Assembly (NCBI GenBank): GCA_963723455.1
Contig: CAVRQM010000001.1
Coordinates: forward strand, 1,815,956-1,879,955
DNA: 64,000 bases
Origin: CAVRQM01 sp963723455
GTDB taxonomy: Bacteria; Pseudomonadota; Alphaproteobacteria; Acetobacterales; Acetobacteraceae
Reading direction: 5' to 3'
Part shown: piece by piece, positions 46,223 through 54,212 of the stretch
Numbering within the stretch: the first letter of the stretch is position 1
Layout of the letters: every line of letters begins with the position of its first letter
Notes under the pieces: generated by a model
Told to the model about the DNA's origin: nothing
Seen by the model: the letters and a program-made list of their open reading frames with translations, nothing else
Databases searched by the model: none
Translations under genes and position numbers: made by a program

Positions 46223-46549
46223 ATGGCGAAACCCGAACTCGGCACCAAGCGCGTCTGCGTCTCCTGCGGCGCGAAGTTCTACGACCTGACCAAGCAACCG
46301 GCCGTCTGCCCGAAATGCGGCACCGAGCAGCCGGCCGAGCAGCCGCGCATGAAGCGCGCCGGCGGCAACGTGATTGAGGAGAAGCGCCGCGCCAAGGCGA
46401 TCCCGGTGCCCGGCCTGGAAGAGCCGGAGCTGGAAGCCGAGCCCGCCGCCGAGGAGGAGGAGGAGGACGTGCTGGAGGACACCTCGGACCTCGGCGAGGA
46501 CGCCGAGATCGTCGAGGTCGAGCCGGAGGCCGGCGAGGAGGAGCGCTGA
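46223..46549 (+). CDS. TIGR02300 (FYDL) family zinc-ribbon protein
   Basis: A 108-residue protein with an N-terminal zinc ribbon, CVSCGAKFYDLTKQPAVCPKCG, and a long acidic Glu-rich tail (EAEPAAEEEEEDVLEDTSDLGED). The family is almost confined to alphaproteobacteria and sits divergent from aroA, exactly as here. Function unknown; the acidic tail and ribbon suggest a nucleic-acid or protein-binding role. ATG 46223 follows a CTTTC-rich leader. Confidence 0.9.
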   Translation: MAKPELGTKRVCVSCGAKFYDLTKQPAVCPKCGTEQPAEQPRMKRAGGNVIEEKRRAKAIPVPGLEEPELEAEPAAEEEEEDVLEDTSDLGEDAEIVEVEPEAGEEER

Positions 46550-46658
46550 CGCGCGAAACCGCGCCGCTGCCGGCTCAGGGCGACTCGGCGGGTGGACCGG
46601 GCCGCCCGCCCCCGTGACGCCAATTTGCGGATCGCCGCCCGGGCCTGGCAGCCCCGGG

Positions 46659-46742
46659 CGGCAATCCCGCTCCGGCAATCCCGCTCCGGCAATCCCGCTC
46701 CGGCGATCCCGCTCCGGCAATCCCGCTCCGGCGATCCCGCCT
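46659..46742. repeat. 14-bp tandem repeat, six copies
   Basis: Six head-to-tail units of CGGCAATCCCGCTC (46659-46742); the fourth and sixth carry G for A at position 5, and the last ends in CT. The array lies between the convergent TIGR02300 gene and an exported-protein gene and starts 13 bp beyond the stop of the latter. All units are in phase. No dyad symmetry is present, so it is neither a CRISPR array nor a series of terminators. Confidence 0.9.
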
Positions 46743-46754
46743 CCGGGCCGTCCG

Positions 46755-47447
46755 TCACATCGGCGGCGTCACGCCATCCTTGCCGACCGCCACAAACGCG
46801 GCATCCAGCGTTCCCCCACCGGATTTCGCCACCACGAACGCCTTGCCGCCCGCCACCGCCAGCGACCGGCCGCCCGGGACGAAGCGGACGATCGTGGCGC
46901 TGGGCGGCACCATGATCTCCGACGACTTGCCGTCATACGACACGGTGATCCGCTTGCCGCCGGCGCCGCCCGAGCCGGCGGTGACGCTGCCATTGGTCAT
47001 CGTCGTCTGCACCTGCGGCGCGGCCGCGGCGGCGCTGGCCGAGACCACATTGCCGTTGGTCATCGTGCTGGCTGTGCTGCCGCCGCCGGCCGTGCTGTCG
47101 GGCAGCGCGTCCCAGGGATACTGTCCCTCGCCCATGCCGCGCATCGACTCCGGGAAGATCACCAGTTCCAGCGCCATCAGCGAACCGGCCGGACCCTTGG
47201 TCGCCGTGCCGATGAAATCGCCGGGCTTCAGGTCCGCCAGGCTGGCCGCGACCACCGAGGCGTATTTGGTGTCCGCGCCCAGCGCGATCCGCGCCTCCTG
47301 CCCGTCCGCCTGCCGGAGCGTCAGCGTGTCGCCGCTGACCAACTCGATGACGCCGCGCACGCGCTGCAACGACGGTGCGGCGACCGCGGCGGAAGCCATG
47401 CCGAGCGCCGCCAGGCTGGCCAGCGCCAGGCTCAGAGATCGGTTCAT
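46755..47447 (-). CDS. Exported protein, unrecognised
   Basis: A 230-residue protein with signal peptide (LALASLAALGMASAAVAAPS). The mature part resembles an OB-like beta domain (RVRGVIELVSGDTLTLRQADGQEARIALGADTKYASV, DLKPGDFIGTATKG), then a linker of STMTNGNVVSASAAA/TTMTNGSVTAG repeats and a second beta domain (ITVSYDGKSSEIMVPPSATIVRFVPG). GGAGA precedes ATG 47447 by seven bases. Relatives are common and uncharacterised in Acetobacteraceae. Followed by a 14-bp tandem repeat array. Confidence 0.7.
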   Translation of the reverse strand: MNRSLSLALASLAALGMASAAVAAPSLQRVRGVIELVSGDTLTLRQADGQEARIALGADTKYASVVAASLADLKPGDFIGTATKGPAGSLMALELVIFPESMRGMGEGQYPWDALPDSTAGGGSTASTMTNGNVVSASAAAAAPQVQTTMTNGSVTAGSGGAGGKRITVSYDGKSSEIMVPPSATIVRFVPGGRSLAVAGGKAFVVAKSGGGTLDAAFVAVGKDGVTPPM

Positions 47448-47588
47448 CCATTCTCTCCGGGTTGATGAGCTTGCGCCGGCCAGCGGAGCGGTCGCGCAAC
47501 GGACATGGGTCGCGGCGGCGATTGTGCAAACGCGCGGCACCGGCCGGGCGCCAGGGTCCGCCTGACGCCCGTTCGCGCGACGGGACGT

Positions 47589-48270
47589 TCAGGACGACAG
47601 CGTGAACGTGGTTTGCGCCTGCGGGATGGATTGGTCAGCCCCGGCGTTGTTGGTGAAATCCTCGAAAGTTAGGGTGTTGCCCACCTGCGCCACGCCGATC
47701 AGGTCGCCGGGCCGGAACGGCCAGCAATTCGCGCCGGTGCCGAGAAAGCCGTAGCTGAAATCCTTCGAGGTGATCTTGGCCATCGTGATCCGCGAAGCCA
47801 GCGGATTGTCGGCGACCGGCCCGGTCCACCAATTCGCCGTGCTCGGCAACTGGCAGATCCCTCCGGTCGAGGACATCGACCACGCGGTGGTGCCCCCGGC
47901 GGCGATGCCGGCCCCGGCCAGCGTTACGGCGTAGTTGTTGTCGGTGGAGGCGACGTATGTTCCGGCCCTGAAGCTGGCTACCAGGAGCTTCTGCGATCGC
48001 GTGATGGACGACGCGGCGGCGCTCGGGATGCCGCGAGAGCTGACGTTGAACGTGATCGTCACGTCCCAGTAACTGACGGCGCCGCTGCTGTCGGTTACAG
48101 GCACGCGCGTCGCGTTGATCGCCGAGCTCGTCCCGGTGATCGCCGAGTACCTGGAACTCTGCCGACGGCGTGACGGTCTGCGCCGAGACGCGCGCGGTGC
48201 AAGCCAAACTGGCGAACGCGGCGAGCGTCAGAGCGGCGCCGGCGCTGCGCATGAGCGAAAGGCGGTGCAT
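47589..48270 (-). CDS. Secreted protein, unrecognised (one frameshift)
   Basis: An exported protein of about 226 residues if one extra base near 48150 is removed. The N-terminus MHRLSLMRSAGAALTLAAFA with cleavage after VSA is a Sec signal; the mature part (YWDVTITFNVSSRGIPSAAAS, FRAGTYVASTDNNYAVTLAGAG, STANWWTGPVADNP) is serine-, threonine- and asparagine-rich and looks all-beta, as in surface or matrix proteins. Codon use is less GC-rich than in neighbouring genes. GGAGAG lies 6 bases before ATG 48270. No family recognised. Confidence 0.6.
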
Positions 48271-48309
48271 CGTTTTCTCTCCATTTATTGTTGATCGTTG
48301 ATGCCGACG

Positions 48310-48360
48310 CGCATGTTCGGTATTCACATCAAAATTACAATATTAGCGGAGTAAACGTGC
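48310..48360 (-). promoter_or_regulatory. AT-rich promoter region of the secreted-protein gene
   Basis: A 50-bp AT-rich pocket in an otherwise GC-rich region, containing TTTACT, TAATATTG and TAATTTTG in leftward orientation, 40-90 bp before ATG 48270. It offers several possible -10 elements; the exact one cannot be chosen by eye. Confidence 0.4.
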
Positions 48361-48462
48361 GGGCATTGTACGGCCGGCAGTATGGATGCTGGCATGGCGG
48401 TGCAGCTTTCGCAACGGCATCGATTCGTGCACGAGCAGCCGAACGTTCGGCGTCGCGTCGCC

Positions 48463-49374
48463 TCAGCGCTGCGCCAGCCAGTCCAGCACCGCCATGCGCA
48501 CCGCGACGCCCATCTCGACCTGTTCGCTGATGGCGCTGCGGTCGGCATCGTCGGCGACGCGGCTGCTGATCTCCACGCCGCGGTTCATCGGTCCCGGATG
48601 CATCACGATGGCGTCCGGCCTGGCATAGGCCAGCTTCTCGCGATCCAGGCCGAAGAAGCGGAAATACTCGCGCCCGCTCGGCACGAAGCCGCCCGGGCCC
48701 ATGCGCTCGCGCTGCAGCCGCAGCGCCATCACCACATGCGCCCCGTCCAGCCCCGCGCGCATGTCGTGGAACACCTCCGCGCCCAGCCGCGCCGCCTCGG
48801 CCGGGATCAGCGTGGGCGGCCCGACCAGGCGCACGCGATTGCCCATCGTGGCGAGCAGGAAGACGTTCGAGCGCGCGACGCGGCTGTGCAGCACGTCGCC
48901 GCAGATCGCGATGGTCAGTCCTTCCAGCCGCCCGAGCCGGCGGCGGATGGTCAGCGCGTCGAGCAGCGCCTGCGTCGGATGCTCATGCGTGCCGTCGCCG
49001 GCATTGATGACCGCGGCATCGACCTTGCGGGCGAGCAGCGCGGGCGCGCCGCTGTCGGCATGGCGCACCACCAGCAGGTCGCATTGCATGGCGTTCAGCG
49101 TGGCCGCGGTGTCGAGCAGCGTCTCGCCCTTGTTCACGCTGCTGGTGGACACGCCCATGTTGATGACGTCCGCCCCCAGGCGCTTGCCGGCCAGCTCGAA
49201 GCTGGTCCGGGTCCGGGTGCTGTCCTCGAAGAACAGATTGATCAGCGTGCGCCCGCGCAGCCGGTCGCGCGCGGTCTTGCCGCTGCGGTTCAGCAGCACG
49301 TAGTTCTCCGCCAGATCCAGGTAGGCGGCGATGGCGGGCGGGTGCATGCCCTCGATGGCGAGAAGGTGGCGCAT
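48463..49374 (-). CDS. pyrB: Aspartate carbamoyltransferase, catalytic chain
   Basis: Second step of pyrimidine synthesis. 303 residues with the carbamoyl-phosphate loop FFEDSTRTRTSFELAGKRLG, HADSGAPALLA, AVINAGDGTHEHPTQALLDALTI and VMHPGPMNRGVEI. Starts at ATG 49374 (MRHLLAIEGM). A pyrC gene, usually directly downstream in alphaproteobacteria, is missing: the next gene leftward is the secreted protein. Transcribed divergently from a small lipoprotein gene. Confidence 0.95.
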   Translation of the reverse strand: MRHLLAIEGMHPPAIAAYLDLAENYVLLNRSGKTARDRLRGRTLINLFFEDSTRTRTSFELAGKRLGADVINMGVSTSSVNKGETLLDTAATLNAMQCDLLVVRHADSGAPALLARKVDAAVINAGDGTHEHPTQALLDALTIRRRLGRLEGLTIAICGDVLHSRVARSNVFLLATMGNRVRLVGPPTLIPAEAARLGAEVFHDMRAGLDGAHVVMALRLQRERMGPGGFVPSGREYFRFFGLDREKLAYARPDAIVMHPGPMNRGVEISSRVADDADRSAISEQVEMGVAVRMAVLDWLAQR

Positions 49375-49431
49375 GGGGAACTCTGGACCGTCCGGCTGGC
49401 TTTGCCCTGCTATTGTCCCCTGGAGGCCGCG

Positions 49432-49821
49432 ATGTCGAGACGCGCCGTGATCGTCGCACTGGCCGCGAGCGCGGCGTTGTCAGCCTGCGCCAGCCAGCAG
49501 CAGGTCGTCGCCGGGCGGGAGGACCTGCTGGCCGCGGCCGGGTTCAGGCTGCTTCCGGCGAACACCCCCGGCCGGCAGGCGCAGCTTGCCGCCTTGCCGC
49601 CGAATCGCTTCGTGACGCAGGCGCATGGCGACCGCGTGGCGTACCTGTATGCCGACCCGCTGGTTTGCGGCTGCCTGTATGTCGGCGGCCAGGCTGCCTA
49701 CGACCGCTTCCGGCAGGAGCAGTTCCAGCAGCATCTGGCGACGCAGGCGGAGGTCACGGCGCAGCTCAATGAGAACGCGGGATGGGATTGGGGTCCGTGG
49801 GGACCTGGCCCGTTCTGGTAG
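49432..49821 (+). CDS. Small lipoprotein
   Basis: A 129-residue precursor with lipobox LSACAS, Cys near residue 19, and a mature region ending in an aromatic WDWGPWGPGPFW motif. TGGAGG lies 5-6 bases before ATG 49432. VVAGREDLLAAAGFRLLPANTPGRQAQLAAL resembles small outer-membrane lipoproteins of unknown function in this family of bacteria. Its last 56 bp overlap the convergent gltX gene. Confidence 0.7.
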   Translation: MSRRAVIVALAASAALSACASQQQVVAGREDLLAAAGFRLLPANTPGRQAQLAALPPNRFVTQAHGDRVAYLYADPLVCGCLYVGGQAAYDRFRQEQFQQHLATQAEVTAQLNENAGWDWGPWGPGPFW

Positions 49822-51223
49822 GCGTGGCCGCCGCCGCCGCGGCGATGCGGCGATGCGTCTCGTCGCGGCCAAGCGCGGCAAGGGTGGCGTCGATCGGCGG
49901 GCTGGTGGCGCTGCCGGTGAGCGCCGCGCGCAACGGCTGGGCCAGCGCCCCCAGTTTGGTCCCGCGTGCGTCCGCAAAGCCGCGCAGCGCGGCATCGAGC
50001 GCGCTTGCCGAAAAGTCCGTGGCGTCCAGCGACGCCGCCAGATCGCGCAGCATTGTCTGCGCCTCTGCCGTCAGCAGCGCCGCCGCCTTCGGCTCCATTG
50101 GCAGCGGCGGCGTGCGCGCCAGGAAGGCGGCACTATCGGCCAGCTCCGCCAGCGTCTTCGCCCGCTCCTTCAGCGCCGGCATCAGCGCCTGGACGCGCTG
50201 CTCCGCGACTGCATCGACGATCACGCCCGGGCGCTCGCGCAGCCGCTCCAGCACGTCGCGGGTCAGCCGCGCATCGTCGGCGGCGCGCAGATAGACCCCG
50301 TTCAGATGCGTCAGCTTGGCGTAGTCCATCCGGCTTGCCGCGCGCCCGACGCCATCCAGATCGAACAGCCGCACCGCTTCGGCGCGGGCGACGATCTCCG
50401 CGTCGCCGTGACCCCAGCCGAGGCGCAGCAGGTAGTTGCACAGCGCCTCGGGCAGGAACCCCATGGCGCGGAAATCGGTGACGCTCTGCGCGCCGTGCCG
50501 CTTTGACAGTTTCGCGCCGTCGGCGCCGTGGATCAGCGGGATGTGGGCGAACCGCGGCGCGTTCCAGCCGAGCGCGTCATAGATCTGGCGCTGCCGGAAC
50601 GTGTTGGTCAGGTGGTCGTCGCCGCGGATGACATGGGTGATGCCCATGTCGTGATCGTCCACTACCACCGCGTGCAGATAGGTCGGCGCGCCGTCGCTGC
50701 GCACCAGGATCATGTCGTCAAGCTCGGCGTTGGCGACGCGCACCTCGCCCTGCACCAGGTCGCGCACCATTGTCTCGCCATCGCGCGGTGCGCGCAGGCG
50801 GATCACCGGGGCGACGCCGGGCGGCGCGTCGGTCGGGTCGCGGTCGCGCCAGCGGCCGTCGTAGCGAAAGGCGCGCTTGTCGGCCGCCGCCTGCTCGCGC
50901 TGGGCAGCCAGTTCCTCGACCGTGTCATAGGCGCGATAGGCGTGCCCGGCGTCCAGCATCAGTTGCGCCACCTCGGCGTGGCGGGCTTGGCGGGCGAACT
51001 GGAACACCGGCGGCTCGTCGGGATCCAGGCCGAGCCAGTCCAGCCCGTCCAGGATCACCGCGACCGCGGCCTGGGTGCTGCGGGCGCGGTCGGTGTCCTC
51101 GATGCGCAGCAGGAATTGGCCGCCGTGATGGCGGGCGAACAGATAGTTGAACAGCGCCGTGCGCGCGCCGCCGATATGCAGCATGCCGGTCGGGCTGGGG
51201 GCGAAGCGGGTGCGGACGGCCAT
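49766..51223 (-). CDS. gltX: Glutamyl-tRNA synthetase
   Basis: A class I synthetase of 485 residues. HIGH motif LHIGGARTALFNYLFARHHGG, VIRGDDHLTNTFRQ, and KMSKS equivalent AKLSKRHGAQSV, followed by the all-helical anticodon-binding half. Complete. Its 3' end overlaps the small lipoprotein gene on the other strand by 56 bp. The neighbouring sugar porin and permease sit where comEC is found directly in related genomes. Confidence 0.95.
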   Translation of the reverse strand: MAVRTRFAPSPTGMLHIGGARTALFNYLFARHHGGQFLLRIEDTDRARSTQAAVAVILDGLDWLGLDPDEPPVFQFARQARHAEVAQLMLDAGHAYRAYDTVEELAAQREQAAADKRAFRYDGRWRDRDPTDAPPGVAPVIRLRAPRDGETMVRDLVQGEVRVANAELDDMILVRSDGAPTYLHAVVVDDHDMGITHVIRGDDHLTNTFRQRQIYDALGWNAPRFAHIPLIHGADGAKLSKRHGAQSVTDFRAMGFLPEALCNYLLRLGWGHGDAEIVARAEAVRLFDLDGVGRAASRMDYAKLTHLNGVYLRAADDARLTRDVLERLRERPGVIVDAVAEQRVQALMPALKERAKTLAELADSAAFLARTPPLPMEPKAAALLTAEAQTMLRDLAASLDATDFSASALDAALRGFADARGTKLGALAQPLRAALTGSATSPPIDATLAALGRDETHRRIAAAAAATPTRTGQVPTDPNPIPRSH

Positions 51224-51254
51224 GCCGCCGTGTAGCCCGAATCCGGCCGGCCGG

Positions 51255-51302
51255 AAACTGGTGTTCAGAAAGACCGGCGCTCAGAAAAGCTGGCGTTCAG
51301 AA
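51255..51302. repeat. 16-bp tandem repeat at the oprB stop codon
   Basis: Three imperfect 16-bp units at 51255-51270, 51271-51286 and 51287-51302. Each contains TTCTGA on the minus strand; in the first unit (51287-51302) this is the C-terminal Phe codon and stop codon of the OprB-like porin. The other two copies lie beyond the stop. The array reaches within about 31 bp of the gltX start. Confidence 0.75.
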
Positions 51303-52707
51303 CTCGACATGCGCCTTGAAGCCGAACACCGCGGCGTCGTGGATGTTTGCCTGCGCGTCGGGGCGGAACACGTACTGGAAGTCCGGCTCGAAGTTCACGC
51401 CGCGATAGACATGGATGTCGTAGTTCGCCTCGAACACCATCTCATGCGTCTGCGGGCCGGTGGCGGTGTTGCTGAACGGGATGCCGAACTCCGCCTCCAG
51501 CAATTGGACCTTGCCCAGCACGCCGCTGACCGTGTTGTAGGTGAACAGCAGCCCCACCGTGTCCTGCGGCCGCGCGCGCCAGAAGCCGCGATCCAGCAGG
51601 CCCGCGAAATACTGCTCGGCATAGGGCGAGTTGTTCGGGTCGTTGTGCACGAAGCCGCCCAGCGCGATGATGCCGTCCTGGTCGCCCGGCCCCTGCCGGA
51701 CCAGCATCTGGTCCAGCAGCACCCAGGTCTGCGTATTGCCGGTGCGAGTCGAGACCGGCGCGCCGGAACTGGTGTTTGATGTGGCGCTGAGCGCGGTCGA
51801 GAAGCTCTTGAAGGTGGATGAGAAATCATAACCGAAGCCGATCTTGTAGTGGCCCGGCATCTTGGCCGCGCCCAGCAGCGGCTCATAGGCGACCTCGACC
51901 GGCACGTACACGCCACTGTCCTGCGAGCCGTCGAACTTGAAGCCGCTGCGGAAGTTCACGTCGCTGTACAGGCCCTGGTTGACCTCGTAGATGCCGGTCT
52001 GCGATGTAGGTCTGCGGCGTCGGGCGCACCCGCACGCGGGCGGCCCATACCGCGTCGGGATAGGCGCTGTGGCCGATGTCGCCGCCCGGCAGCGCCTTGG
52101 GGTCGCCGCACAGCCCGTTGTTCATGTAGTTGCAGTATAGCGGCGAGCTGGCGAAGTCGTTTTCGACGTTCATCCGGCCGGCGGCGATGTCGAGCCGATG
52201 ATCGAACAAAGTCTCCTGCGCGTACACCGAGACCAGATGCACCGCCACGTCGCCGCCGGAACCGTAGATCTCCTGCACCGGCAGGAAATCGTCGCCGAAC
52301 AGGTGGCTGTCGCTGCTGCCGGAGCGGTTGACGACGATGGCGTGGGTGGACAGCCCCATGATCCCGGCCAGGCGCTGCCAGTCGATGTCGGCCTCAAACC
52401 CGACCTGGTTGGCGAAGGTCGCGCCCTGCCGCGTGCCGCCGCTGACATTGCCGGCGAACTCGCTGGTGGCGTCGAGCAGCAGGTAAATGCCCTGGGTTTC
52501 CAGATTGGTGCGCACGCCGCCCAGATTGCCCAGCAGGTGTTCGACCGAAGGCGCCACGTCCTTCAGCGGCGGCGCCTGGGTGTTCGGGCGTGATAGCTCC
52601 TGGCTGGGGCCAACTCCCACGCCGCTGTTGGTCGCCTGCGCCCGGGCCAGCGCGGGCGTCGCGAGTGCGGCGGCAAAGGCGGCGGCCCATGCAAGATGGC
52701 GCGTCAT
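51297..52707 (-). CDS. oprB: OprB-family carbohydrate-selective porin (one frameshift)
   Basis: An outer-membrane sugar porin of about 469 residues after removing one extra base near 52002. Signal peptide AAAFAAALATPALARAQA, then GGVRTNLETQGIYLLLDATSEFAGNVSGG, QVGFEADIDWQRLAGIMG, PQTYIQTGIYEVNQGLYSDVNFRSGF, and a C-terminus ending in Phe (FGFKAHVEF), as needed for BAM assembly. The start overlaps the stop of the sugar transporter (ATGA), giving a two-gene sugar uptake operon. The substrate is likely a mono- or disaccharide. Confidence 0.85.
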
Positions 52708-54071
52708 CTCGTTCCCCCCGCCGCGACCGGCACGGCGTTCGTGCGGCCTTCCAGCTCGGCCTCGATCTCCTCCAGGCTGCGGCCCTTGGTCTCCGGGACC
52801 AAAGCGGCGGTGAAGGCGATCGCCACCAGCGTCAGCACCGCATAGATCAGGAACGTGCCGACCCGACCGCACAGCTGGATGAGGCTCAGGAACGTGATCG
52901 TCACCAGCAGGTTGAAACCCCAGTTCGAGACCGTCGCCAGGCTCATCGCCCGCCCGCGCACCGCCAGCGGGAAGATCTCCGCAATCAGCAGCCAGAACAC
53001 CGGCCCCAGCCCGACCGCAAAGAACGCCACATAGGCGGCCAGCGAGCCGACGGTCAGCCAGCCCAGCCAGCCGGAGGCACCGAAGGCGAAGCCGGCGGCC
53101 AGCAGCGCCAGCATCACCGCCATGCCGCCCAGGCTCCACAGCAGCAGCGCGCGCCGGCCGGCATTGTCGATCAGGCGCATCGAGACGATGGTGAACAGCA
53201 CGTTGACCGCGCCGACCCCGGCGGTGGCCAGGATCGCCACCGAGGCGGAAGACAGGCCGGCAGCCTGGAAGATCTGCGGCGCGAAATAGATCACCGTGTT
53301 GATGCCGGTGATCTGCTGGAACATTGCCAGCCCGATGCCGACGATCAGCGCCCGGCGCAGGCCGGGGGCGAGCAGGGCCGACCACGGCACCAGCCGGCCG
53401 CCCTCGCGCTTCAGGTCGGTGCGCAGGGCGGCCAGCTCGTCGGCCACCTCGGCGTCGCCGCGCAGCCGCCGCAGCACCGTCTCGGCCTGGTCCATCCGCG
53501 CGTGGCCTGCCAGCCAGCGCGGGCTTTCCGGCAGGAACAGCATGCCCAGGGCCAGCGCCGCCCCGGGCACCGCGCCCAACCCCAGCATCCAGCGCCAGCC
53601 GCCTGTGGCGTGGGCGAAGGAATAGCCGACCAGGTAGGACACCAGGATGCCGAGCGTGATGCAGAGCTGGTTGAGCGAGGTGATGCTGCCCCGCGACGCG
53701 GCCGGCGAGATCTCGGCCAGGTACAGCGGCGTCAGCATCGAGGCAACGCCGATCGCCACGCCGATCAGGAGCCGGCCGACCAGCAGCACGGCGACGCTGC
53801 CGGCCACCGCCGAGACCACCGCGCCGACGACGAAGGTGAGTGCGGTGACCAGGATCACCCGGCGGCGGCCGAACCGGTCGGACAGGTCGCCGGCCACGGC
53901 CGCGCCGATCACCGCACCCACCAGAACGATGGCTGCCACGATGCTCTGGCCGCCCGTGGACAGGTGGAACACCGTGCGGATGAACAGCAGCGCGCTGGAG
54001 ATGACGCCGGTATCGTAGCCGAACAGCAGCCCGCCCAGGGCTGCGGTCGAGGCGATCAGGGCGAATTGCAC
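52704..54071 (-). CDS. MFS sugar porter (XylE/GalP family)
   Basis: A 455-residue symporter with twelve helices. Sugar-porter signatures: GYDTGVISSALLFI, motif A GDLSDRFGRRRVILVT, PLYLAEISPAASRG, PESPRWLAGHARMD, QQITGINTVIYFAPQIF, and C-terminal VPETKGRSLEEIEAELEG. Imports a hexose or pentose with protons. Overlaps the OprB gene and is divergent from comEC, 141 bp apart. Confidence 0.9.
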   Translation of the reverse strand: MQFALIASTAALGGLLFGYDTGVISSALLFIRTVFHLSTGGQSIVAAIVLVGAVIGAAVAGDLSDRFGRRRVILVTALTFVVGAVVSAVAGSVAVLLVGRLLIGVAIGVASMLTPLYLAEISPAASRGSITSLNQLCITLGILVSYLVGYSFAHATGGWRWMLGLGAVPGAALALGMLFLPESPRWLAGHARMDQAETVLRRLRGDAEVADELAALRTDLKREGGRLVPWSALLAPGLRRALIVGIGLAMFQQITGINTVIYFAPQIFQAAGLSSASVAILATAGVGAVNVLFTIVSMRLIDNAGRRALLLWSLGGMAVMLALLAAGFAFGASGWLGWLTVGSLAAYVAFFAVGLGPVFWLLIAEIFPLAVRGRAMSLATVSNWGFNLLVTITFLSLIQLCGRVGTFLIYAVLTLVAIAFTAALVPETKGRSLEEIEAELEGRTNAVPVAAGGTR

Positions 54072-54212
54072 GTGCGGTCCCTCCGGCGGCGTACGGCCGC
54101 CGCTGCGCGTAACGGCGCCGGGCCACGCCGTGTTCCGCGACGGGCGATGACCCGGCGTGCGCTTTGCCGCTAGTGTTGCGGCCGTGCAATCAACCGCCGC
54201 CGCGCGCCGCTG

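Noticed and set aside
46659..46742. Possible CRISPR array
   Set aside because: The units are directly contiguous without spacers and only 14 bp long.
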